Shown: positions 17,299-25,663 of the stretch, in pieces
How the letters are laid out: each line of letters starts with the position of its first letter
Numbering within the stretch: position 1 is the first letter of the stretch
From: Bacillus sp. EAC
Lineage (GTDB): Bacteria > Bacillota > Bacilli > Bacillales > Bacillaceae_G
Assembly (NCBI RefSeq): GCF_002156875.1
Contig: NZ_NCSY01000010.1
Location: forward strand, 171,740-235,739
Direction: 5' to 3'
DNA length: 64,000 nucleotides
Position numbers and translations under genes: made by a program
The notes under the pieces: generated by a model
Database searches by the model: none
What the model was told of the DNA's origin: nothing
The model's input: the letters and a program-made list of their open reading frames with translations, nothing else

Positions 17299-17333
17299 TA
17301 TAGGGGAGATTCTTGTCTTCCCTATTTATTTTT
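17299..17333 (+). terminator. Terminator of the SASP gene
   Basis: Stem atagggg..aga/tct..tccctat with a 6-base loop followed by ttatttttaaattttt. Confidence 0.65.
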
Positions 17334-17368
17334 AAATTTTTTTCAGAAATTCAAAAACTAATATAACT

Positions 17369-17384
17369 AGTTGTATAGACAAGT
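17369..17384. promoter_or_regulatory. NagR/YvoA operator (dre site)
   Basis: agttgtatagacaagt is an imperfect palindrome matching the dre sites bound by the GntR-type GlcNAc regulator NagR (for example attggtatagacaact in B. subtilis). It lies 60 bases before the PTS gene, supporting GlcNAc control of that gene. Confidence 0.75.
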
Positions 17385-17403
17385 TGGTTGATTTGGGTTA
17401 ATA

Positions 17404-17418
17404 TTGAAAGCGTAATCA
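17404..17418 (+). promoter_or_regulatory. CcpA catabolite-response element (cre)
   Basis: ttgaaagcgtaatca matches the consensus WTGNAANCGNWNNCW at every defined position. It lies between the dre site and the ribosome binding site, where bound CcpA would block transcription. Confidence 0.7.
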
Positions 17419-17444
17419 TTATATTTTATTTGGAGGAAAAACTT

Positions 17445-18809
17445 ATGCTTAGTTTTTTACAACGTATTGGTAAAGCATTAATGTTACCAATCGCTGTTCT
17501 TCCTGCAGCAGGATTATTACTGCGCTTTGGACAACCTGATTTACTTGACATCCCATTTATGGCGGCGGCAGGTAATGCAATTTTCTCTAATCTTGCATTA
17601 ATCTTTGCCATCGGTGTTGCAATCGGTATTTCTAAAGATGGTAATGGTGCAGCAGGTCTTGCAGGTGCGATTGGTTATTTCGTATTAACTGCAGGAGCAA
17701 CATCTATTAATAAAGATATTAATATGGCTGCTCTTGGTGGTATTATCGCTGGGGTTATCGCTGGTTTACTATATAACCGTTTCAGTGGAATTAAATTACC
17801 TGAATGGTTAGGTTTCTTTAGTGGAAGACGTTTCGTTCCAATTATCACTTCAGCCGTTATGCTTATTTTAGCTGGTATTTTCGGTTATGTATGGCCATCA
17901 ATTCAAGATGCAATTAACTCTGTTGGTAACTGGATTATCGATCTTGGTCCTATCGGAGCTGCAGTATTCGGATTCTTAAACCGAATATTAATCCCATTAG
18001 GATTACATCACGTTTTAAATACAATTTTCTGGTTCAATTTAGGTGACTTCACAGATGCAGCTGGTAAATTAATTCACGGTGATTTAAATCGTTTCTTCGC
18101 TGGAGACAAAACTGCTGGTGCATTTATGACAGGATTCTTCCCTATCATGATGTTTGGTCTACCTGCAGCTGCAATTGCTATGATCGCTGCTGCAAAACCT
18201 GAAAGACGTAAAACAGTAACAGGTATGTTTTTAGGTCTAGCTTTAACTTCATTCTTAACAGGTATCACTGAGCCAATCGAATTTGCATTCATGTTTATCG
18301 CTCCAGTTTTATATGCATTCCATGCTATTTTAACTGGTCTATCACTGGGTATCGTAAATGCATTAGGAATTAAGAGTGGATTTACATTCTCAGCAGGTTT
18401 CATTGATTATGTTCTAAACTTTAATATTGCTCAAAAACCAATTTTATTAATCCTTGTAGGTTTAGTATTTGCAGTAATTTACTTCATTGTATTCTACTTT
18501 GCAATCATTAAATTTAACATTAAAACGCCGGGTCGTGAAGATGAAGAAATGGAATCTGATGAAGTAATAACTGAAATCGGAGATTCATTATACCTACAAG
18601 GTTTAGGTGGAAAAGAAAACTTAGTTAATATTGATAACTGTACTACTCGTTTACGTTTACAAGTAAAAGATGCTTCAAAAGTAAATGAGTCACTACTTAA
18701 AAAAGCTGGTGCACGAGGAGTTATTAAATTAGACGATAAAAACGTTCAAGTAGTCGTAGGTACAAACGTCGAGTTTGTTGCTGAAGACTTGAAGAAATCA
18801 GTAAAATAA
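17445..18809 (+). CDS. nagP: PTS N-acetylglucosamine transporter subunit IICB (NagP)
   Basis: Membrane permease that imports and phosphorylates N-acetylglucosamine using phosphate from HPr/EIIA. The 454 residues comprise a 370-residue IIC domain (SGRRFVPI, GLHHVLN, GITEPIEF) and a C-terminal IIB domain whose phosphorylated Cys is C399 in IDNCTTRLRL. No IIA domain is fused, as in B. subtilis NagP, so EIIA is supplied by another protein. The IIC start MLSFLQRIGKALMLPIAVLP and the dre and cre sites upstream favour GlcNAc over glucose. Start at 17445 follows tggagga. Confidence 0.9.
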   Translation: MLSFLQRIGKALMLPIAVLPAAGLLLRFGQPDLLDIPFMAAAGNAIFSNLALIFAIGVAIGISKDGNGAAGLAGAIGYFVLTAGATSINKDINMAALGGIIAGVIAGLLYNRFSGIKLPEWLGFFSGRRFVPIITSAVMLILAGIFGYVWPSIQDAINSVGNWIIDLGPIGAAVFGFLNRILIPLGLHHVLNTIFWFNLGDFTDAAGKLIHGDLNRFFAGDKTAGAFMTGFFPIMMFGLPAAAIAMIAAAKPERRKTVTGMFLGLALTSFLTGITEPIEFAFMFIAPVLYAFHAILTGLSLGIVNALGIKSGFTFSAGFIDYVLNFNIAQKPILLILVGLVFAVIYFIVFYFAIIKFNIKTPGREDEEMESDEVITEIGDSLYLQGLGGKENLVNIDNCTTRLRLQVKDASKVNESLLKKAGARGVIKLDDKNVQVVVGTNVEFVAEDLKKSVK

Positions 18810-18846
18810 AAAAAAGCTTGTACCCACTGGTACAAGCTTTTTTTAT
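18808..18846 (+). terminator. Terminator of nagP
   Basis: Stem aaaagcttgtacc/ggtacaagctttt with a 4-base loop and a long T run, starting at the nagP stop codon. Confidence 0.9.
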
Positions 18847-18969
18847 TGATATCTTAATGTAAAATACTTTCAATGATTTACGTGTTTCTTCTATATAAAT
18901 GATTTATTCTAAAACAATACAATTAAATATGTACGTTATAGTGAATTAGAGCTTTTATTAGATATCGTA

Positions 18970-19281
18970 TTAATAACTAATCCTTGTTATTTTTATTTCT
19001 TTATTTATTTTCCCTTCTATTATCTTACGATTAATTTCACTGATCATTTTTGAAACTCCTATCGAGTCATCGCTATGAAAATTAAGATGTGGTACATAAA
19101 ATCCTTGCGAAAAAAATTCTACGATAAAATCTAACCCGTTCTTTTTCCTAAACCCTAAATTAAAATCTAACGAAATTTGATTGAATTCATATAGTTTACA
19201 TTCATCAATTGCTTCATCAACTGAAGTAACTAGTATAAAACCAAAAGGTACAGCTCGTGTGTCATCAATATATAATTTCAA
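18970..19281 (-). CDS. Cyclic-phosphate processing receiver domain (cpREC) protein
   Basis: A 103-residue single-domain protein. LKLYIDDTRAVP, a TSVDEAI helix, ISLDFNLG and HSDDS resemble the receiver-like cpREC family, linked to RNA cyclic-phosphate repair and often found without a kinase partner. The acidic pair in YIDD and the Asp of SLDFNLG occupy the receiver acidic pocket. The start is taken as TTG at 19281 because gagggtga lies six bases upstream and the family begins with this strand; the frame to 19341 adds 20 residues with no match. Partner unknown. Confidence 0.6.
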   Translation of the reverse strand: MKLYIDDTRAVPFGFILVTSVDEAIDECKLYEFNQISLDFNLGFRKKNGLDFIVEFFSQGFYVPHLNFHSDDSIGVSKMISEINRKIIEGKINKEIKITRISY

Positions 19282-19627
19282 TTTAGTCACCCTCAATACG
19301 TTCTTTACAGAATGATTACAAACGTAACTGAATAAAAACAAAAATGGATTTTTATTCCATGATTATAACGGTGAATTATGATGTTTTCTCTAATCATCAT
19401 TTTTTATATGGAAATTTTTTGAAGAAACTTACATACGTAATTTATTATTATTCTAGTAAAATAGTAGGCTAGATAAGGATTTTTCTAATTTATGAGCTTT
19501 AGTTTTTCTACCAAAAAAATCCTCAATTTTTGTTCGCCATTTTTTCCCATAATTATGTCACGCGTTTTCATGCTAAAGTATTACTTGTACAGCGAGACAA
19601 TAACCAAACAAATGGAGGAGAAAGAAC

Positions 19628-20437
19628 ATGAAAAAAATTATAACTTTATCAACAATGGCTGCTACTCTACTAGTAGGTGCTCCTGTAAGCGCAGTAAAGG
19701 CAGATACAATCAATAAGGATACAAAATCATATACACAAGCTATCAACTTAAATGATTCTTTATTCAATTATTTTAATCTACCAAACTTAACTACTACTAA
19801 TGGTGCTATGAAAATAGATTTAAACAAAGTATTACAAGGCCAAGGTTTTGATATGAAGCAAATTCAAGATGCTATTAAAAAGCAATTAGAACAAGGTTCA
19901 GTTAAGCCTGCTAACCCAGGAACTACAACACCATCTACACCGGCTAAACCATCTACACCAGCAACAAAACCGACGGTACCAACTACACCAGCTAAACCAT
20001 CTACACCGTCAACAAAACCATCTACACCTTCAACATCAACGCCATCAACATCTTCAGCTTTAAATGCTTATGAAAATAAAGTATTTGAATTAACAAATGT
20101 TGAACGCTCGAAAAATGGTTTAAAACCATTTACATTAAATGTTGAATTATCAAAAGTTGCTCGTTTAAAATCACAAGATATGACTGATAAAAATTACTTT
20201 GATCACAACTCTCCAACTTACGGTTCACCATTTGATATGATGAAACATTTTGGAATCTCTTATAACTATGCAGCAGAAAACATTGCTAAAGGTCAAAGAA
20301 CACCTGAAGAAGTAGTTACTGCTTGGATGAACAGTGCTGGTCACCGTGCAAACATCTTAAATCCTAACTTAACACAAATCGGTGTTGGTTACGATTCAAG
20401 AGCTAACACTTGGACTCAACAATTCATCGGTAAATAA
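19628..20437 (+). CDS. Secreted CAP-domain (SCP-like) protein, YkwD type
   Basis: A 269-residue exported protein. Residues 1-25 form a signal peptide with cleavage predicted after VKA; residues 25-95 are unassigned; 95-145 are a low-complexity linker of Pro, Thr, Ser and Lys built from repeated STPAKP-like units; 150-269 are the CAP domain with NVERSKNGLKP, DHNSPTYGSPFD, AAENIAKGQ and WMNSAGHRANILNP. The CAP His and Glu residues are present. Bacillus YkwD-type proteins are abundant on the cell and spore surface, but their biochemical role is unclear. The linker suggests attachment to or passage through the wall. Confidence 0.9.
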   Translation: MKKIITLSTMAATLLVGAPVSAVKADTINKDTKSYTQAINLNDSLFNYFNLPNLTTTNGAMKIDLNKVLQGQGFDMKQIQDAIKKQLEQGSVKPANPGTTTPSTPAKPSTPATKPTVPTTPAKPSTPSTKPSTPSTSTPSTSSALNAYENKVFELTNVERSKNGLKPFTLNVELSKVARLKSQDMTDKNYFDHNSPTYGSPFDMMKHFGISYNYAAENIAKGQRTPEEVVTAWMNSAGHRANILNPNLTQIGVGYDSRANTWTQQFIGK

Positions 20438-20466
20438 TAAAAAATACTCATTGTATCTAGCTGTGT

Positions 20467-20501
20467 AAAAGGTAGTCCAATTAAATTGGACTACCTTTTT
20501 A
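20467..20501. terminator. Bidirectional terminator between the CAP gene and cutC
   Basis: Stem aaaggtagtccaa/ttggactaccttt with A and T runs on opposite sides. Confidence 0.85.
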
Positions 20502-20544
20502 GTATGACCAAAATTATTTTAAACACTCTTTGGCTATATTTAAT

Positions 20545-21234
20545 TTAACTGTTTTTAATTATATTTATTAAATTTCGCATTAAATTCTCATCAATTTCTT
20601 CGATTGATGAATGGTTCTTACGGACTCCAGATCCAAAATGAATTTCCTCAACAAAAGTAGAATCAATAAAATTAGAAACATTTTCAATAGATAAGCCACT
20701 TCCTGCTACAATTTTCAGTTCAGTATTTTTTGCCAGTTTAATCATTTCATTAATCGTTCCCTGACCTTCAATTGCACTGTCTTTGCCGCCAGAAGTTAAT
20801 ATATGAGTTACTTCTGGATATTTTAGCAATGTATTTAAAGAATTGACTATATCATTTGATTCGTCAATCGCACGATGGAACGTTATATTCATTCCCTCTA
20901 CTTTTTGTATGACTTTTACCAATAAATCCTCATTGATCGTATTGTCTGTATTTAATGCACCAAAAACAACTCCAGCAGCTCCTAATTCTTTACATATTTC
21001 AATATCTTTTAATATAACGGCTTCATCATATTTATCATAAATAAAGGATTTACTTTGCGGGCGTATCATTACATGAACTGGAATAGAGACATTTTGGACA
21101 ACATGTTTAATCGTTGAATAACTAGGAGTTAATCCTCCCTCCATCATTCCAGTCACTAATTCAAGTCTATTTGCACCAAATTTTTCTGCATCTATTGCAT
21201 CTTTTACGTTCGTAGCTATTACCTCTAAAATCAT
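20545..21234 (-). CDS. cutC: CutC family protein
   Basis: A 229-residue TIM-barrel protein with the CutC signatures FGANRLELV, GGLTPS, VMIRPQS, VFGALN, TFHRAID and LTSGGKDSA. CutC was named for copper tolerance in E. coli, but a direct role in copper binding is disputed and enzyme activity is possible. It follows a pseudouridine synthase gene by 10 bases on the same strand, so the two are probably one transcript. Confidence 0.92.
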   Translation of the reverse strand: MILEVIATNVKDAIDAEKFGANRLELVTGMMEGGLTPSYSTIKHVVQNVSIPVHVMIRPQSKSFIYDKYDEAVILKDIEICKELGAAGVVFGALNTDNTINEDLLVKVIQKVEGMNITFHRAIDESNDIVNSLNTLLKYPEVTHILTSGGKDSAIEGQGTINEMIKLAKNTELKIVAGSGLSIENVSNFIDSTFVEEIHFGSGVRKNHSSIEEIDENLMRNLINIIKNS

Positions 21235-21244
21235 TTATGTCATC

Positions 21245-22153
21245 TCACTTATCGTCTATTATTTGTTGAATATCTGCAGGAAATGGAATGTTAATTTGAA
21301 GTTTTTCTCTCGTAAATGGATGAGTGAACTTCACTTGACTGGCATGTAAAGCTTGGCGATTTAATAATTTATACTTGCTACCATATAGATTATCTCCAAC
21401 GATTGGATAACCTAAAAAACTTAAATGCACACGTATTTGATGAGTTCTCCCAGTATCTAATTGGCATTCTAAAAGGGTAATGTTTTTTTTCGGAATATAT
21501 CCAATTTTTTTATAATGCGTTACTGCACGATCTCCTTTAGGGGAAACCCGTCTTCTTGTTGGATGATGACGATCTCTTCCTATTGCCTCATTTATCGTTC
21601 CTTCAATTGGTTTTACATTCCCTTCAACAAGTGCAGTGTAAATACGTTTTATCTTTCTCTGACTAAGCATCAAGTCAAGTACTGCACTACTCAATGCATG
21701 TTTAGCAAAAACGATACCTCCTGTTGTATCTTTATCGAGTCGATGAATATGTCTGACCTTTGTTTTTAAACCATTTTTTTCGAAATGATGAGCAACACCA
21801 TTTGCTAGTGTATGTAATTGGCCTTTTTCATTTGGATGTGTATCTACTCCAAATGGTTTATTTACAATTAGTAAATGATCATCCTCAAAACATATATTAA
21901 TCGATTGATTTTGTGGAATTACACCATAATCCTCTTCCTTAAATAGCAAAATACCTACATGATCACCGTTTAAGATTAAAGAATTCCATGGTTTAACTTC
22001 TCCGTTTACTTTTACTCCTTTTTCCATTCTTAATTCATGTAAAAGCTTTTTAGGGAATTGCCAAAAGCTTTTCAAATATTCCTCGATGGTTTGATTACTA
22101 TATTCATCACTAATTATCACTTCACACCAAGAATCATTTTTTGTTAAATTCAT
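21245..22153 (-). CDS. RluA family pseudouridine synthase
   Basis: Isomerises uridine to pseudouridine in rRNA or tRNA. The 302 residues include an N-terminal S4-like RNA-binding part (about 15-75) and the catalytic core with the RluA motif HRLDKDTTGG, whose Asp is the nucleophile, plus GRTHQIRVHL later. Bacillus encodes several paralogues (YlyB, YjbO, YhcT); length and the N-terminal S4 region fit YjbO-type proteins, but the target site is not determinable. Start follows ggtgatgaaaga. Upstream partner of cutC. Confidence 0.9.
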   Translation of the reverse strand: MNLTKNDSWCEVIISDEYSNQTIEEYLKSFWQFPKKLLHELRMEKGVKVNGEVKPWNSLILNGDHVGILLFKEEDYGVIPQNQSINICFEDDHLLIVNKPFGVDTHPNEKGQLHTLANGVAHHFEKNGLKTKVRHIHRLDKDTTGGIVFAKHALSSAVLDLMLSQRKIKRIYTALVEGNVKPIEGTINEAIGRDRHHPTRRRVSPKGDRAVTHYKKIGYIPKKNITLLECQLDTGRTHQIRVHLSFLGYPIVGDNLYGSKYKLLNRQALHASQVKFTHPFTREKLQINIPFPADIQQIIDDK

Positions 22154-22204
22154 TCTTTCATCACCATACTTTCAATAGGCTTATTATATCAAAACAATTT
22201 ACTA

Positions 22205-22242
22205 CAAAAAAGAAGCACCCAATTTCAGGTACTTCTTTTTCT
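22205..22242 (-). terminator. Terminator of adhE
   Basis: Minus strand: aagaagtacc, a 7-base loop and gggtgcttctt followed by a T run, just after the adhE stop codon. Confidence 0.8.
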
Positions 22243-22251
22243 ATCATTCGT

Positions 22252-24855
22252 TTAACAGCCTTTAAAAGCGTTCATATAAACTTCTTCAAGTTCTATTATA
22301 AGTGGTAATTTGGGATTCGCAGTTGTACATTGATCTTCAAATGCTTTATCTGCTAAATATGCTACTTTTTCTTTAAATTCTTTTTCTGTGACCCCTTGTG
22401 CTTGAATACTCATTTGAATATTTAATTCTTTTGCTAAGTTTGTTACAGCTGTAATAAGGCTTTCTACACCTTCTTCGGATGTAGAACAACGTAAACCTAG
22501 GATTCGCGCAATTTCTGCATATCGTTCATCTGCGATAAAGTATTTATATTTAGGAAAAGCTGTAAACTTTGTTGGTTTTTTAGCATTATACTTTATGACA
22601 TGTGGCATTAAAATTGCATTTGCTCTTCCGTGTGGTATATGGAATTCGGCACCAATTTTATGCGCTAAACTATGATTTATACCTAAGAAAGCATTTGCAA
22701 ATGCCATCCCTGCAATAGCAGAAGCATTATGCATTTTCTCACGTGCTTCAAAATCATTACCATCGCGATATGCTCTAGGAAGATACTTAAAAACAAGTTT
22801 AATTGCTTGAAGAGCTAATCCATCTGTATAATCATTTGCTAAAACACTAACATATGCTTCGATTGCATGAGTTAAAACGTCCATACCCGTATCAGCAGTA
22901 ATACTTTTTGGAACTGTAGTTACAAACTGAGGATCAATAATTGCTACATCTGGTGTCAATTCATAGTCTGCTAGTGGATATTTAATATTTTTTACTTTAT
23001 CAGTAATTACTGCAAAAGGTGTAACCTCTGAACCTGTTCCTGAGGTTGTAGGAATTGCTATAAATTGCGCTTGTCGACCTAGCTTAGGATACTTATACAC
23101 ACGTTTGCGAATGTCTAAAAACTTTTGTTTAGGGCCATCTAATGTAGTTTCTGGATATTCATAAAACATCCACATACCTTTTGCTGCATCCATTGCCGAG
23201 CCTCCACCAAATGCAATAATTGCGTCTGGTTGGAAATATCTCATTCTTTCAGCACCCTTGATTACAGTTAAGTCTGAAGGGTCTGGCTCAACATCTGAGA
23301 AAATCTCAATCTGTACATTTTGTTCACGTTTTTCTAAATAATATTTGATCACATCAACATATCCTAGTTTTACCATTGCTTCATCAGTTACAATAAATGC
23401 CTTTGAAATATTAGGCATTTTTTCTAAGTATTGAGTAGAGTTCTTTTCAAAGTAAATTTTTGGTGGTAATTTAATCCATTGCATATTTGTATGTCTACTT
23501 CCTAATTTTTTTATATTTAATAAATGAATAGTTGAAACGTTGCTCGAAACTGAATTCTTACCATGTGAACCACAACCAAGAGTTAATGATGGAATAAATG
23601 CATTGTATAAATCCCCTATTCCACCATGAGCTGAAGGTGAATTAGTAATGATGCGGCAAGCTTTCATCCTTAATCCGAACTGCTTTTGAATTTCTATATT
23701 ATTGCTATGAATAACGGCAGAGTGACCTAAACCACCTAACTCTAACATTTCTTCACATCGTTTAAATCCTTCTTCATACCCTTTTACTTTTATCGCAGCA
23801 AGAACTGGGCTAAGCTTTTCCCTAGTTAAAGGTTCCTTGGGTCCAACACTTCCACATTCGACAATTAATAATTTCGTATCTTCAGAAACTTTTATTCCTG
23901 CTAAAGATGCTATCTCGAATGCGGATTTCCCAACTATTTCGCCATTAACTGCACAAGTTAATTCGTTGATAACGAGCTTCTCTAATTTTTTCTTTTCATC
24001 CTTTGTAACAAAATAACAATTATTCGCATTTAATTCGTTTGTCACATCTTGATATATTTCTTCATCAATAATTACTGCTTGTTCTGAAGCACAGATCATC
24101 CCATTATCAAAAGTTTTAGAAAGAATTAAGTCGTTAACAGCGCACTTTACGTCAGCTGATTTTTCAACATAACACGGTACATTTCCAGGTCCAACTCCAA
24201 GTGCAGGTTTACCAGTACTGTATGCTGATTTCACCATGCCTGCACCGCCTGTAGCTAGTACAAGTGAGACACCTTCATGATTCATTAAACATTTCGTTGC
24301 TTCAATAGATGGAACTTCAATCCATTGAACACAGTTTTCTGGAGCACCTGCATTAACTGCAGCATCTCTAACAATTTTTGCTGCTTCACGACTGCAATTT
24401 TGTGCAGAAGGATGAAATGCAAAAATGATAGGATTTCTTGTTTTTATTGCAATAATTGCCTTAAATAACGTTGTTGATGTTGGATTTGTTGTAGGGGTTA
24501 CACCTGCAATTACACCAACGGGCTCTGCGATTTCAATTATTCCTGTTTGTTTATCTTCACTTATAATTCCAACTGTTTTATTTTTTTTAATCGAATTCCA
24601 TATATATTCTGTTGCAAATATATTTTTTATAATTTTATCTTCATATACCCCACGACCAGTCTCCTCTACTGCCATTTTCGCAAGTGGCATATGCTGATCT
24701 AATCCAGCAATAACCATTGAATGAACAATTTTATCTATTTCTTCCTGATTATAACTCTCAAATTCCTTTAAAGCCTTTTGTCCTTTTACGACCAATTCAT
24801 TTACTAATTTAGATGCATCAACTACATCATTTACATTCTTTTCTTGAACAGCCAT
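22252..24855 (-). CDS. adhE: Bifunctional acetaldehyde-CoA/alcohol dehydrogenase AdhE
   Basis: Fermentative enzyme that reduces acetyl-CoA to acetaldehyde and then ethanol, regenerating NAD+. Residues 1-440 are the aldehyde dehydrogenase half with catalytic C255 in NGMICASEQ; residues 455-867 are the iron-type alcohol dehydrogenase half with the metal-binding segment HSLAHKIGAEFHIPHGRAN. The length (867) is that of the spirosome-forming family. It is monocistronic with a strong aaggagg site. Two Rex-type operators upstream imply induction when NADH is high. Confidence 0.95.
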   Translation of the reverse strand: MAVQEKNVNDVVDASKLVNELVVKGQKALKEFESYNQEEIDKIVHSMVIAGLDQHMPLAKMAVEETGRGVYEDKIIKNIFATEYIWNSIKKNKTVGIISEDKQTGIIEIAEPVGVIAGVTPTTNPTSTTLFKAIIAIKTRNPIIFAFHPSAQNCSREAAKIVRDAAVNAGAPENCVQWIEVPSIEATKCLMNHEGVSLVLATGGAGMVKSAYSTGKPALGVGPGNVPCYVEKSADVKCAVNDLILSKTFDNGMICASEQAVIIDEEIYQDVTNELNANNCYFVTKDEKKKLEKLVINELTCAVNGEIVGKSAFEIASLAGIKVSEDTKLLIVECGSVGPKEPLTREKLSPVLAAIKVKGYEEGFKRCEEMLELGGLGHSAVIHSNNIEIQKQFGLRMKACRIITNSPSAHGGIGDLYNAFIPSLTLGCGSHGKNSVSSNVSTIHLLNIKKLGSRHTNMQWIKLPPKIYFEKNSTQYLEKMPNISKAFIVTDEAMVKLGYVDVIKYYLEKREQNVQIEIFSDVEPDPSDLTVIKGAERMRYFQPDAIIAFGGGSAMDAAKGMWMFYEYPETTLDGPKQKFLDIRKRVYKYPKLGRQAQFIAIPTTSGTGSEVTPFAVITDKVKNIKYPLADYELTPDVAIIDPQFVTTVPKSITADTGMDVLTHAIEAYVSVLANDYTDGLALQAIKLVFKYLPRAYRDGNDFEAREKMHNASAIAGMAFANAFLGINHSLAHKIGAEFHIPHGRANAILMPHVIKYNAKKPTKFTAFPKYKYFIADERYAEIARILGLRCSTSEEGVESLITAVTNLAKELNIQMSIQAQGVTEKEFKEKVAYLADKAFEDQCTTANPKLPLIIELEEVYMNAFKGC

Positions 24856-24932
24856 TCTTAAGCCCTCCTTAGATTCTGAAAAGTATTTGTCAATTCAGAT
24901 CAATACAATACTTATCTTGTATCCATAAGTAA

Positions 24933-24954
24933 ATTTGTGATTTAATTCACAAAT
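24933..24954. promoter_or_regulatory. Rex operator 1 upstream of adhE
   Basis: Arms atttgtga and tcacaaat around a 6-base centre match the Rex consensus TTGTGAAN4TTCACAA. Rex is the NADH-sensing repressor of adhE-type genes in Firmicutes. It lies 78 bases before the start codon. Confidence 0.8.
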
Positions 24955-25005
24955 ATCTTAACAATTAAAATATACGCTTTTAAAATTTAAAAAGCCATGT
25001 ATATT

Positions 25006-25025
25006 TTGTGAATGTTTTCACATAA
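25006..25025. promoter_or_regulatory. Rex operator 2 upstream of adhE
   Basis: ttgtgaatgttttcacataa matches the same consensus with two changes at one end. It is 73 bases further from adhE than operator 1. Confidence 0.65.
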
Positions 25026-25079
25026 TTTTATTTTATTTAGCTTTGTTATGTAAGATTATTTCTTAGATTGCACTTGTAC

Positions 25080-25088
25080 TGATAAAAT
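25080..25088 (+). promoter_or_regulatory. Extended -10 promoter for the structured leader
   Basis: tgataaaat is a TGN plus -10 element (TAAAAT); the -35 region is weak. Transcription would begin near 25095, just where the structured segment starts. Confidence 0.45.
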
Positions 25089-25093
25089 GGTTG

Positions 25094-25655
25094 CCGAGTC
25101 TCCTTTTAGAGTAGTATAAAGGTGATACCCCACAGACCTTTTACCTTAGAAAATAGTCACCTCAAGCTTCAAGGAAGGCAAACATCCTTAGGTAGAGGTC
25201 AACGAAAATTCATGTTAATAGCACCAAAAATTCAAAAAAATCATCAGAGAAATATCACCTTTATTTAGACATGTAGTTTTTTGTTAAAACTTTTCTTTTT
25301 TCTTAAATTTCAGCATATGTTAAGATTAAGAATAAGTTCTATCTGAACTTATTCACATCTGTTAGATTTTCATCTAACAAAACTGGTAAAAAGGACGTGT
25401 AACCATGATTGCTCGAAGGAGCATTTGGCAACGTAAAGACTTATCCTATACTTAGCGGTTTTAATTTAGAGAACCAAAAGAACTCTAAAATAAAACTGAA
25501 GGTAGGCGAAACTATGGTTGACAGGCGATTATGTTATTTCTTCAATGATATATAGCTTAGTAGTTAGTGAATTCACTGAACTAACTACACATTAGCTATA
25601 TGTACGTAGTTAGTTTATAGATTTTACATTTTAAACTACTAACTACGAAAAGAGG
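25094..25655 (+). ncRNA. Large structured RNA or leader, family not identified
   Basis: At least eight helices can be drawn. A perfect 12-pair stem joins 25116-25127 with 25253-25264; the GACCT..ACCT stem joins 25135-25146 with 25190-25200; AAGGA/TCCTT lies within it. TCACCT at 25157-25162 can compete with 25253-25260 for AGGTGA. Then come a 10-pair hairpin (25330-25354), an 8-pair hairpin (25360-25379), a three-part stem with TGCTC-GAAG-GAGCA (25395-25434) and a 13-pair stem (25458-25496). Two hairpins at 25550-25647 end at the YitT ribosome binding site. No open reading frame fits. It could be a new riboswitch-like leader or a member of a known large RNA family that I could not match. Confidence 0.6.
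25550..25647 (+). promoter_or_regulatory. Tandem GTAGTTAG/CTAACTAC hairpins that can pair in two ways
   Basis: Hairpin A pairs 25550-25568 with 25581-25601; hairpin B pairs 25605-25614 with 25638-25647 (10 perfect pairs). Because both use the same octamers, the right arm of A can also pair with the left arm of B. It directly precedes the ribosome binding site of the YitT gene. Confidence 0.55.
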
Positions 25656-25663
25656 AAATAACA

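Noticed and set aside
19492..19716. Plus-strand frame upstream of the CAP gene
   Set aside because: Overlaps the real CAP start in another frame and lacks a ribosome binding site.
19961..20050. Repeats in the CAP protein as a CRISPR or VNTR
   Set aside because: Low-complexity Thr/Pro/Ser linker codons inside one gene, not spacer-separated repeats.
22252..24855. Two separate genes for the aldehyde and alcohol dehydrogenase halves
   Set aside because: One uninterrupted frame with a single start; AdhE is normally fused.
25080..25540. tmRNA or RNase P RNA
   Set aside because: None of the conserved ends or core sequences of ssrA or type B rnpB were seen.
25080..25660. Confident call of OLE RNA
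   Set aside because: Size is similar, but I could not match sequence features and the usual neighbours (ispA, xseA, dxs, OapA) are absent.
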